Program-made: the position numbers and the translations under genes
The notes under the pieces: generated by a model
Databases searched by the model: none
Told to the model about the DNA's origin: nothing
The model's input: the letters and a program-made list of their open reading frames with translations, nothing else
Part shown: positions 1-12,500 of the stretch, piece after piece
Layout of the letters: each line of letters begins with the position of its first letter
Position numbering within the stretch: the stretch's first letter is position 1
Assembly (NCBI GenBank): GCA_963921425.1
Contig: OY992840.1
Span: 9,240,501 to 9,304,500, forward strand
Length of the DNA: 64,000 bases
Direction: 5' to 3'
DNA from: Dryas octopetala
Taxonomy: Eukaryota; Streptophyta; Magnoliopsida; Rosales; Rosaceae

Positions 1-3000
1 ACTTCGATCTCCTTTTGGTACCGACACTGTATTGAGGGTAAATCACATTCCTGTCCTTTGATCTTGTTTCTAATGTGAGCCACTTTTATTACTCTTGTTG
101 TTTCCGTACATTTAAGACTGCAATTTTCTGTTTACGTACTTCTACTGATAACTGTATGATGTCTATATAGGATGTAACTAGGTAAGGTTGTCATGCCATG
201 ATCCGCTGTATTATTGTGATAGTGGACTCTCTATAAGCCTAAAGCAAAAGTTATATGAGATAAATGCTTTCCAATGCCCCTTTCATCAAGCTGCCTTAAT
301 TATTATGGCGTAACTGCGTGACTCAGATGCAAAATTTGACGCTCTGAGGCCACAGTAACAAGGAATTCTATGAGATGTTACATTCTTATTCTTGATGCTT
401 TAAGTTATTAGGAAAGATGTGACAGAAAAATAGCGATTTCGTATTCCTGTGGTTACCTAAGCTATATCGAGCATACAATTGGAGGTTCAATGAACTTATT
501 TAAAGTGATTGCTTTAAGAATTTATGTTCTTCTGTAAGTATTGGAGAAATAATGGTACTGTTTTGTAGCTGTAACTGTTGAAACTTGTCTGAAGTTGAAT
601 TCTTGTTCTTTCAAATTGTCCTGCATTGAGTCTCTCTCTCTCTCTCCTTCTCATAAGGACATATCTTCCCATAATGGTTTCTCAATTTTTCTTTATAGCT
701 ATATTATTCTTTAAGAGCCATAGAAATATCACTAATATGTATTTGGTATACTTTTGGGCTTCTCTTCTCTATAGGAAAATGATACTCCAGAATCAGCAGT
801 TGCCAAACTTTTTGCATCTGCAAAGACCAATAGTGTACAATTTGGTGAGTACTGTGCTGTTAGCCACTGCTTGCAGAATTTGCCTTCAGAAGGACAAATG
901 CGGGTATGGAACAAATCATTCCGATACCCATCTCTTTTCTCTTCATTGTCAAAATTTCATTTTGTAATAGGTTTGATTGTATGTTCTAGGCAACTGCTTC
1001 TGAGGTACAAAATCTTTTGGTTTCTGGTAGAAAGAAAGAGGCTTTACAATGTGCACAAGGAGGTCAGTTGTGGGGACCCGCGCTTGTTCTTGCTTCACAG
1101 CTTGGCGAACAGGTTAGTTGATCATTTCACATTATATCTGGCAACTTAAATCAGATGCTTGCTTTTTTGAGGTACATTGTCAGTTTATACTGAAGCATGA
1201 AGTCATCTCACCTTTTTTTTTTTCCCTCTTTCTTCCTCTGGTGGGGATGGTGGCTTTGGACCAATTCAGTTCTATGTTGATACAGTGAAGCAAATGGCAC
1301 TTCACCAGCTGGTTGCAGGATCACCTTTGCGGACTTTATGCCTGCTAATTGCGGGGCAACCTGCTGAAGTGTTTTCTGCTGACACTCCATCTGAAATGAG
1401 TTTTCCCGGTGCTGTTAATACGCCTCAACAGCTTGGACAGGTGAGATATTTTTAGCAGATTTGCCTTTTTTTTTTTTCAGTTCTTTTGAAAAATAAAAAT
1501 AAAAAAGTGTACCAAATTTTTTAGCAATACCTTTGCGTTAAAAAGGCTTTTGTTTTCCTTATATAACTACAGTTTGGTGCAAATAAAATGCTTGATGATT
1601 GGGAGGAGAATTTGGCTATGATAACTGCAAACAGAACGAAAGATGATGAATTGGTGATTATCCATCTTGGAGATTGCTTATGGAAGGATAGAAGTGAGGT
1701 ATGATATCGTAACATGTAACTAGTTTGCTTTACATCTATCAAACTTTTCATTCCTTTATCTGACATGAGCTATGTGTCAGATTACTGCAGCACACATCTG
1801 CTATTTAGTTGCAGAAGCAAATTTTGAGTCTTACTCAGATAGTGCAAGACTGTGTCTAATTGGAGCAGATCACTGGAAATTGCCCCGAACTTATGCTAGT
1901 CCAGAGGCCATTCAGGTGCTTTCAGAATGCTGTTATCTTCTATGCATTGTCTCTTTCATTATTTTTCTGAAATTTCTTCTAGTGCAAGTCTCTTTTCTGG
2001 ATGCCGCTGTTGTACCTTGCAGAATGCATGCTTTTAATGAAACAGTGCTAGTAGTTCTGGACTCCAAGTAACTGTAAGATGGTTAACTTTATCAGAGATT
2101 ACAAGGTCGAAAGTTGATGCTTTCTGTAACTTCACAGTATGATTACACTTAACATAAACCAGGACTTGGACATTGTAGATCAGTAGCATCTAGTCTCATT
2201 TGTCTCTCTTTTCCCTTCTCCTAAATCATAATTGAATTTTTTTGGATGTTTTTGTATAGAGTGGGATGCATTATATACTTTTCACCATAGCCTGTTCATT
2301 TATCTTCCTTTCTCTGTTTGATCTTTATTTCTTTTAATGTATACCCAATGAGCTACAAATAATGACTTCATAACATCCTTTTTCTTATCCAGAAACAAAA
2401 AAGAAAAAAAAAAAAGACAATAAAGCGAGAAAAGATAAATAAGAGTTGATATGCGCCTGACACAAAGCATGGGATTATTGCTAGTAATGTAAAACCCATC
2501 ATAGGAGACATGGTTAGATCATCTGACTTGAAATGTAACAGTGAACTGCCATGTCAACTGGTATTATTATATATCGACCCTATTTTTCTTTGATAATCGC
2601 AGTATTCTGACATTTTTCCTAAGTTGTGATGTCACCTGGTAGTCCTGCATATGAATCGTATTTTCCTCTAATGATTATAGTATTCAGACATTTTCACTAA
2701 GTAAACTATATCTCTACCCAAAAATTTCTCTCATATCTTCAATATAAATTTTCTCCTGTTGTAAGTGATTCTTATTTGTTTGTTCATATGCAATGAGACA
2801 TAATAATTACCTGATAAGAGTCTCTTATTAATTACCTTACGTATTTCTCTGTTGAGCTTATACTCAATTTGTCCTTATGTTGGTTGGACAGAGGACTGAA
2901 TTATATGAATATTCAAAGGTGCTTGGAAACTCTCAGTTTATCCTTCTACCATTTCAGCCGTATAAGCTCATATATGCATACATGCTTGCTGAAGTTGGAA

Positions 3001-4347
3001 GAGTTTCTGATTCGCTGAAGTAAGTATGTGTGTGTTTTTTTCTTTCCTATTTGATGTTTTCTTTCACATTTGGTTTTCATAACAAGGTGCATTCAATTCA
3101 GGTACTGTCAAACAATACTAAAGTCTTTGAAAACTGGTAGAGCACCTGAAGTGGAAACATGGAAGCAGCTAGTATTATCCCTTGAGGAGAGGATTAGAAC
3201 CCATCAGCAGGTACTTTTTTGTCCTATCGTTTGTATGTTCACCATCTTTGAGCTATTATGACTAATCCCTCTGAATGCACATTCAATTTGCAGGGTGGAT
3301 ACTCTGTAAATTTGGTTTCTACAAAGTTTGTAGGTAAATTGCTCAACCTTTTGGATAGTACTGCACATCGTGTTGTTGGGGGCCTACCGCCACCTGCCCC
3401 ATCCACATCTCATGGAAGTTCTCAAGGTAATGAACATTACCAACAGCCAATGGTCCATAGAGTATCTGCTAGTCAATCAACAATGGCCATGTCGTCATTA
3501 ATACCTTCTGCTTCAATGGAACCCATAAGTGAGTGGGCAGCTGATGGCAATAGAAAGACAATGCATAACAGAAGTGTTTCAGAACCAGACTTTGGTAGAA
3601 CTCCAAGACAGGTGTGTAATGCTCTCCGAATGGGTAGATTTTGAAATTCACATCTGCACGCATACAAATACTCAACATTAATACAACACCCTATATTTGC
3701 CGTTGATCACCTCTTTGGTTTCGGTGTGCTTGATTATACAATCCATGTGGCATCTAACTCATGGTAACAGGTTGATTCATCAAAGGACTCATCTGATGCA
3801 CAAGGAAAAGCCTCAGGAGGGACTTCTCGCTTCGCTCGTTTTGGTTTCGGGTCACAGTTGTTGCAAAAGACTGTTGGTCTAGTCTTAAGACCTCGCCCAG
3901 GCAAACAGGTAGTTTTTGAAGTACTTTTATATATTAGGTTTTTCTTTTTCCCCCTTCTTTTTCTGAGAAAGAACAATGGAAATTATTTTTTCTGGTAAAC
4001 CTTCTATAATGAATTTTCTTATGCATTTGCTACTAAAGGCTAAGTTGGGAGAAACAAATAAGTTCTACTATGACGAAAAACTTAAGAGATGGGTCGAGGA
4101 AGGTGCTGTACCCCCAGCTGAAGAAGCTGCCTTGCCTCCTCCGCCGACAACTACACCGTTCCAAAATGGTGTGTCTGATTACAACTTGAGATCTGTTTTG
4201 AAGAAAGAAGGGTCTCCCACTAATGGAAGCCCAGATTCACAAACTTCAACTTCTTCAGTACCAACATCAGGGACCCCACCTATCCCACCCAGCTCAAATC
4301 AATTCTCAGCTCGTGGACGGATGGGTGTTCGATCCAGGTACAACAAA

Positions 4348-4383
<36 letters not shown>

Positions 4384-5708
4384 AAGTGGAGGTCATCTTA
4401 GTGATGTCCTTGGTTGAATTACTACAAGTCCTTTCTGTTGTTGTAGCAAAGGGTTGCTTCAGAGAACTTGAATATTTGAATGAAACTGCCCAGCCCTTAA
4501 GCCCTTAAATTGTTGGTGGCATAATATTGTTTGAATCAAACTGTCAAACTTTGTTTTAAAAGCAGACTTCCTCTCCAGCAGGGGTTTCTGTACGGAACTG
4601 GAGAACCAGATCACCCAACTGGCAATCCTACTGGTAAAATGAACTTGGGCGTTATTCTGACCACACTAAAACACAGACAGTTTTTTACTTTTTACTAAAA
4701 CTTTCGGTGGCTTTCAAGCTTGGTCTTTGAATGCATTGAAAGAATACCTGATTTTCATCGTGTTAATTTAGGGTTCATTTGAGTTTGTGGACTTAGCATT
4801 ATTAATTTCTTATGTTCATAAAATTGAAATAAAACTTTTTTCTTCAGCATTTGAAATCCCCCCTTTTCATAAATAAGCAAAGTTTATATGTGGATTCTTT
4901 GAACCTAAGAGATTACATTTTTGAAGTCCAATTGAGCAATTTACACTAAAGGTTCAAATCATAATCCCTCATTTTAAATCGTTCCACCCAAAGTTGTTTC
5001 AAGGTTTTAGTATGCAAAACTCTTTGCAGAACAAGTCAATGCTTTTTGATAAATTACCTAATTTCTTTAAAAAGGAAAGAATTATTCTTGAAAGCTTATG
5101 CCGTTTCCCAAAAATTTCCAGTAAGCAAATGACAGGAATGATTTTGACTTGACTATTGTTTATGGGATTTTGGCAGATATGTTGACACTTTCAACCAAAG
5201 TGGTGGAATGCCTGCAAACTTGTTCCAGTCACCTTCTATTCCACCTGTTAAGCCTGCTGTTGCAGCCAATGCAAAGTTTTTCATCCCCAGCCTAGCATCA
5301 CCAGGTGAACAGACAATGGAGGCTATTGTTGAAAGTGTGCAAGAAAATGTTACAACTAATGAAAATCCTTCAACATCTGCTAAGAATGATTCATTCCATA
5401 CGCCTCCACCTTCATCATCAACGTCCATGCAGAGGTACCCAAGCATGAGTAATATCCAAGGCATGGGAGTTGCCTCAAATGCCAATGGATCTGTTCCCTC
5501 TCAGCCACCTCACTCCCGTAGGACAGCCTCTTGGGGTGGAAGCTCCAATGGTATATTTAGCCCTCCATCTCAACCGGGTGAAATAAAACCTCTAGGGGAG
5601 GCATTAGGCATGTCCCCAGCTTTGTTTAGGCCTAGTGAGCCTTCTCTAATGCGTGTGCCAGTGAATGGAGGCAGTGTTGGTGATGATCTTCATGAAGTGG
5701 AACTTTGA
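1..5708 (+). CDS. SEC16: SEC16-like COPII coat-assembly protein (3' part, 5' end outside window)
   Basis: The product is the scaffold of endoplasmic-reticulum exit sites that organises COPII coat assembly (MAIGO5/SEC16 in plants). Twelve exons read in one frame: 1-37, 775-903, 990-1112, 1270-1440, 1573-1698, 1781-1915, 2892-3019, 3102-3210, 3294-3611, 3771-3908, 4039-4337 and 5177-5708. They give 747 residues up to a TGA stop. The first exons encode the helical central conserved domain that binds Sec13 (runs such as LRSPFGTDTVLR, WEENLAMITANR, AAHICYLVAEANF, ADHWKLPRTYASPEAIQ). The last four exons are the Pro/Ser-rich C-terminal part, with the family motifs SVSEPDFGRTP, AKLGETNKFYYDEKLKRWVE, SNQFSARGR and a terminal HEVEL. 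Intron 4338-5176 starts with a CT microsatellite. Assignment rests on these recognised family motifs; the N-terminal region lies beyond the left edge. Confidence 0.95.
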
Positions 5709-6991
5709 GCCCAAGTAATGAAGATGTAAATATCAAGTTTTGCTCCTAGTGATCAATACAATACTTGTGATGTTCCTGCTCCTGCATCTCTCAAAAAGTC
5801 AAAATGGTGGTATGTGCCGGCAGTAAGTTCATAGAACAATTATTTTCTTTCTTAAAATTCCTACACGCCCACCCTAACATGTATGCTGAAATGTAATTGG
5901 CGCAATTCCTAAATCCTGAGCCAATATTTTATTTGAATGCCCAGAGAGTTGCCACCATTTAAGGCTTGGGAGCTGGGTTCTTTTTTTTTTTTTTTTTTCC
6001 TTTCTTTAACTAAAAGGCCTGCATGGGCACCATTGTACAGATCATTTGTTCATTTGTTTAAAAACAGAAAATATTCCTTGAGGTGGATAAAAAGGAACCT
6101 CCACCGATCTTCTCAAGGAAAAAGATAGTGTATTGAATCGAGGGAAAAATAAGATGTCCTGTTTGTTCTTCGGATATAGATTGCTTTTCCAGTGCCAACG
6201 AAATTGAATCAAGCATTTAAAGCTAGAAATGTTAAATAAATTTGAAACAAGTTTCCATTGTTATCTAGATAAACAAATTTCTTTCGTCTATTGCGGAGAA
6301 CTTTCACTTTTTATCCCTTTGCTCGTATTAAAGGAAAAATTATAAGATATAATCGATATACCGTTACGTGGTATAATTAATTTAATCCAATATATAAGAA
6401 TATTATTTGACGATGTGTTTATATTAATATGATATAATATTAATAACATCCACTTATATTATAACATATAAATTGATTATATATGTGTCAATATATTAAT
6501 TTTAGTACCGTTATACAAAATAATATTAATATCTCGTATTAAAAGGCTCAAAAGTTAACTAAAATCACTACTGTGAAAACTGCTATTCTTATCTGGAATT
6601 TTATCCTTCAAGTTTTTTTTTTCCCTTTTAGATTGAGAACTGAACAACCCATGACATAGATAGTTGAAGGGAAGATTTGAGGGGGAAGGTTTTTTGGTTT
6701 TCTTGGACTGAACCTGAGTGTAGTTTGTTAAAAAGAAAAGATTTTAAAAAACGCTAGATATTGTCAGCCAAGTAATGTGTGTAGAACTTCACTAGGACAA
6801 ACAATATATAAGACAACATCTAATATCTTCATAAATATTTCAGTTCTTACACGAGATATTGACCTTCAGGCCTAAAAGAATGGAAGCCCCTTTGAGGATT
6901 AAATTTTGTTACACAAAATAAGTTGAGAAAACAGTAAAACAAAAGGGGAAAAAAACTGTTCTGCGATCAAAGAATGTAAGCAATATACGTA
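5709..6991. other. Convergent 3' intergenic region, SEC16 and AsnRS
   Basis: This stretch holds the 3' UTRs of two convergent genes. A poly-T run lies at about 5983-5998. Between roughly 6330 and 6540 there is a very AT-rich segment with several TATA-like palindromes that could be a decayed MITE, but no clear terminal repeats or target duplication could be defined. No coding sequence is supported here. Confidence 0.5.
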
Positions 6992-9552
6992 TCAAAATTC
7001 TGCTGAACCAGGTGTCCGGGGAAAAGGGATCACATCTCTGATATTATCTATTCCAGTTGCAAATTGTACAAGCCTTTCAAAACCTAAACCGAAGCCCGCA
7101 TGAGGAACTGGAGAAACAACAAGAATGGAGATTTAAATATCAGGCAATTTATCTATGCAGAGTGTAGAAGCTTGATAACTAAATAACATCAACAATATTT
7201 AGGCATTGAGAAAAAAGACAATTTTTTGCAACTTTGTTAGGTTCCACCTAAAAGAACTGTAAAGACAGAAGAAAAAAAAAAATTCCAATTGTAAACTTTT
7301 CACATCAGAACTCTCCAACAAATTTTTAAAGTTCAAATAATAGAATCCCTCACCTGAACCGTACCGGCGCAAATCAAGATACCACCAGTAGCTTTCCTTG
7401 TTCAGCTTTAGTTCATCTAACCGACCTTCTAGATATTCAAGCCTCTCTTCTCTCTGGCTTCCGCCAATAAGCTCGCCAACCTGACAAAAGAACATCACAA
7501 TATATTAGCAAACATAAAACTATACAACAGAAACAATAGGCATGAGACTCATGTATAGCTTATTCACAACCTTTCAGATTTTATAAATACAAGGACATGC
7601 ACTAAAATGTTAATATTGCCATGGAACCACATGGGCCATATGACGGATCTAACTATCACCAAATTCAACGTGATTGATTGCTGGACCACAAAACTTGGGG
7701 CTCTAGAACATCCTCCCTCTGTTATCACTGTCATTTGACTTGTGTTTGGCTTGTTGAAGTCTTAGTTGGTTTTAGGATTCCTAATCAGTTTAGGAAACTA
7801 GAGAAAAGTGTGCACAAGTATTTCCTAGTAGCTTTAGGAAATAGTTCTCTTGTATTCCTAGTTGATTTAAAGTTAGATTTAGGGAAGAAAGTTCCTTTCC
7901 CTATTCTAAAAGGTTTAGGCTATCCTAATAAGTCAAGGAATGTAAGCTAAACCCTATAGTCTATAAATAGGGCTTGGCAGGTCTAAAAAATTTAGAAGAG
8001 AGGAGTTTCTCAAGTCTTCATAAGTTCTGAAGAAAGGCAGAAACACAAGAGTGATAGAGAGGGAGAAGGAGCTGCGGGTAGAGGGTTAGTTTTAGGGTTT
8101 CAATAAGCTCTTGTAATCTATTTCTAATGTTCATAGTGCAGCTGTGATTCTCTAAAGATCACACGGGGACGTAAGCAAAATTAGCGGAACCTCGATAACA
8201 AATCTTTGGTGTTCTCGTGTGTTTTTCTATCTCTTTTACCCTCTAGAATAAATTTTAGACAGAAATAAAACTCTGTTAATAGCTATTTACAGGCGACAAC
8301 CATAGAAATGAAAAAGCATATCCTAAAATTACCCGGGGAACCAGCATATCCATGGCTGCAACAGTCTTCCCATCATCATTTTGCCGCATATAAAATGCTT
8401 TGATCTCCTGAAATAAATGTCTTGAATAGCTTCAGAACAGTAGTTCCAAAAGTGGAATTAAATGTCAAATTAGTTTTCCCCTTCTATGCTTATTCCATAA
8501 AATAGGAAAAGATAGAAAATAGGGGTTCATGCCTTCGGGTAGTCTCTGACAATTACAGGGCATCCGCTAAATGCCTCTTCAGTTAAATACCGTTCATGCT
8601 CACTCTGCAAATCACACCCCCACTTGACCTAGAAACAAATAAGAGTTCAGAATGCAAAATGTAAAGACTTCTGATTGCCACATAATGAGAAAGAATAATA
8701 ATATTGCCACAGATGCACCAGTATATGATGATGAAAAGAAACAGTTTTTTTGTAACCAATGAACATTATATGAATTCTGTGTCACAACATGTTTTACCTA
8801 TTGAAAATGCTAAAAACTATTAATGGGTATCTTCTGACTCATTGAACTTAATCAACTAAGCTTCTTTTCTAATATCAAAGTATGCTTAAAGAGGTATCAC
8901 CCGTTATATACCATGAACATCAGCCTGAGTTACCATTTACATGTCTAAAGCTGTGTATTTTCAAAAGATCAGAAAGTGGCAATCCAGTACTACACATATT
9001 GACAAAATTAATGCCACTAGTATCTGATCCAAATAGTAGAGAGCCATTTTTGGGTATGGAAAAATTTAAATATTAATCAAATCCTCCCCAGAGCCTCAAA
9101 GAAAGGAGCAATGGTTACAATGAGGTCAGGTCGCATAATTTTACAGAATTAGGTCCACACAAAAAAAAAAAATACTGAAGACTATCCCTACAATAGACAC
9201 ACTAGAACATAAGTTGAGTTGATAAGGATGGGAAAGAACGGAAGATTATGGCTTTTCAATCGGTTCAGATTCCAAAGATCGTTTTTATCTTCAAAAAAAA
9301 AATTCTAGAGATCATATTTTTTTTTTTTTTGCCACAAATTCTAGAGATCATTTTAATATCATGACAAGAGCATCAAAAAGAAACTTCTAAAAAAACACAG
9401 TACATTTAATTAGCAAGAAAATTTATTAAAAGCTCTAAGTGGTTGGTCATACAGGGAATTCAAATTTCTTTTTTGCTCTGAGAAGAAGTTCAACTGCATC
9501 AGTATAAGTCAACTCCACGAAGTCTTTCTCGACCACATTCTGTTGATTGGAC

Positions 9553-9591
<39 letters not shown>

Positions 9592-12500
9592 CAGAGAAAA
9601 CAATAATTATTTGAATTTTGGAAAGCGAGGCATTGAGCTAAATCAGCACATAAATGACCAATTCAAAAAACAAAATATTTGAAGAGGATTTAATTCATAA
9701 GATAAAGGATTAAGGACAAGTTACACCAAGAGCTCATACACTCAATCGGTCAATGATTCCTTTCTCAATCCAGCTATTGAAAAATTCCATGTCTTCCTTG
9801 CAATTTTCGAGGATATATCTCACCTTCAAGCATGAAAGTATATGTTACTCTAAAATACAAAAATAACAATGTCACTTGACAATTTTAGCATGCTTGCTGA
9901 TGAGTTTGCAAGAATAGTCTGATAATAGTGTTGATGAAAATAGTTTTGAAAGGTAACATACTACATACTGGAGATAGGCAGTTGCACAGGCCATGTCATC
10001 GTTCAGATCAGCAAATGCAAGTTCCGGTTCAATCATCTTAACCAAGGCAGAAAAGGGGAAAAGATTACAAAAAAAAAAAAAAACCCTGAAAGAGCTAAAA
10101 TAACATGTAAGAAAAAAAAAAAAACTAAAACTTACCCAAAATTCAGCCAGGTGCCTTGACGTGTTGGAATTTTCAGCCCGAAATGTGGGACCAAATGTAT
10201 ACACCTAGAAAAACAATGCATCATTTTATCTTGAAAATATTTGCACTAATTGCAATTCCACTTGGTACTAGAATGAGGATAAAGAAAACATACATCTGAA
10301 AGAGCAGTAGCATAGGTTTCAGCATTGAGTTGGCCAGAGACAGTCAAGAATGCTGGTTTCCCAAAAAAATCCTGACATCAACAATTACATAAAAACTAAG
10401 AAATGGAAGTCACATCAATTGCAATTAACTATAGGACCCCCAGTGGCATTGGTCTTTCCAAATAATATCAAGTCCAATCTTAGAAATGGAAGCAACAGAG
10501 ATAAGGAAATTTTCAACAGAAAAATTCCTGTTATGATAGTTTATTATAGGACATAATATATCCCTGCAGAATATCCAGTCGTAGCATAAGATATTTAAGA
10601 TGAATTCCATCATAAACATAAAAGCCAAACTTTTGGCATACTACCTCTTTCTTAATTGTGATGTCAAAAACTCTCCATCCCAAATTGCAAAAATTCAAAT
10701 GTTGTATAGTCTGCATGTTAAACTACCCATGCGTCATTTACAGGTTTAAGTCTCAATTTGTCCATATCCTGTTTCCTGATTAATACTCCTGGGCAAAAAT
10801 AATTTAGGCTTCCTCGAGATGCTAACTTTTACAAGGAATTCAATCTTGGACACATATAACAACTTAGTGGTACATTAGTGCCATATAACTTGATAGAACC
10901 AGATGAAGCCAAATGATGCCATATTCATCACAATAATGTCATGCTCTTATTTATTTAATTAGATTCAATATATCAGATGAACTCCAAATAAGGGACAAAG
11001 GGGAAATACCTCTGTTTTAAACTAGAAATTCAGAATGCAAACCATCACTCCATAATTTTTATAAATTAAAAGATACAAGGATATATATGTCGAAGGTACT
11101 TTTCTTTTCTTGTTTACTTTTCTATGGCAGAATAGACAAGGGAATGGTGATAATAATGCAATAATACACTTGGTGTGTTGTTGCACTTGCTTTGTTATAA
11201 CTTAGAAAAAATTTGGAAACAAGTCCAACTCACTTGTGACCAATCAACAAGGCCATCCTTCATTTTTGGAATGCCATCCACATGAGAAACAGAGGCTTCT
11301 CCGGAGCTTGGAATCTGTTCATTGAACAAATATTAGAGTTTACAAAAGCATTGAGCAACATACAGAAGATTTAAATGCAATGGCAGTGTTATAAGACTTA
11401 AATGCACTACAAATCATTCTAAATGGCCTCTAGTATAATATGACATGACACCATACACAATGCATTATCTTCAAAATGCTGACTGCCTATGTATCTTAGT
11501 CATACGTCTCCAAGGAAGCATTAGAAAACAAGGAAACAATCAAGCAAGCAAATCAATTCAGCTTAAAATACAATATTGTCCCCTTGAAAAACATATTATA
11601 TATATATATATATAAAGTTTGTATGAATGGCATATAAGACAAAAAAGGAGTGAAAAAACATAAGATAACTACTACAAATAGCATACTAATACACATGCTG
11701 TAAACTAATATATGATTTCAGCAGCTCAGAAACAGCTATGCTTTGAAGAGAAAAAAAAATAATGAAATAAGAAATTTTACAGTGCTCACCAAAGTAGTCA
11801 CACAGAATTGTTCACCTGCTCCTTCACAATCGGAAGCAGTAATAATGGGACTTGAGACCCAAACAAATCCATTTTCTTGGAAAAACTTGTGAGTAGCATA
11901 TGCCAAAGCATTTCTCACTCTTGCAACCTAAAATCAGACCACACGGTAGAAAAATAAAAGATAATCAAATAACACATTGTAGCTCCAAAGAGAAAATACC
12001 CGAAAGATGCACATGAAATTGATTGCCATGCTAAAATTTTGTCATACTCAATTAGGTAAGACTCTGTCTTAAACTGATGAACGCATTGGAACAACAATTG
12101 AAAGATAAAAGGCAGGTAAATCTACAGAAATATCAAGTTGGATTTTGACAAAAATGTTGCGTGGTATAGGACGATCTAGGTCACTTAAACTTGAGCTTCT
12201 ATACAAGCTAAACCAAATTATATGGAGGCATCTTAGTCACCCATCAAAGGTCAGTTTCAGCACAACCACTCACTTTGAACTGAAAATTAGCTATCAGAAT
12301 TGTTATTAATGCATATTTATTGGCTCCGAAATATTTATAGGTTCAAGTGAAATTCTAGTCTGGCTAACCGAAAGCCATTTAAGTACCCAAAATATCAGAT
12401 GAGTATCTTCATTATCTACATATACATCTCTCCATCTCTCCATCTCCCCCCCCTCCCCCCCCCCCCTTCCCAAAATATTAAAAAGGATCCATTTTGCAAT

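Noticed and set aside
4562..4650. Possible extra SEC16 exon between the exons ending at 4337 and starting at 5177
   Set aside because: The segment looks codon-like but joining 4337 directly to 5177 restores the conserved frame (RSR-YVDTF), and no homologous residues are missing.
6340..6540. MITE downstream of SEC16
   Set aside because: AT-rich palindromic words are present, but no consistent terminal inverted repeats with a target duplication were found.
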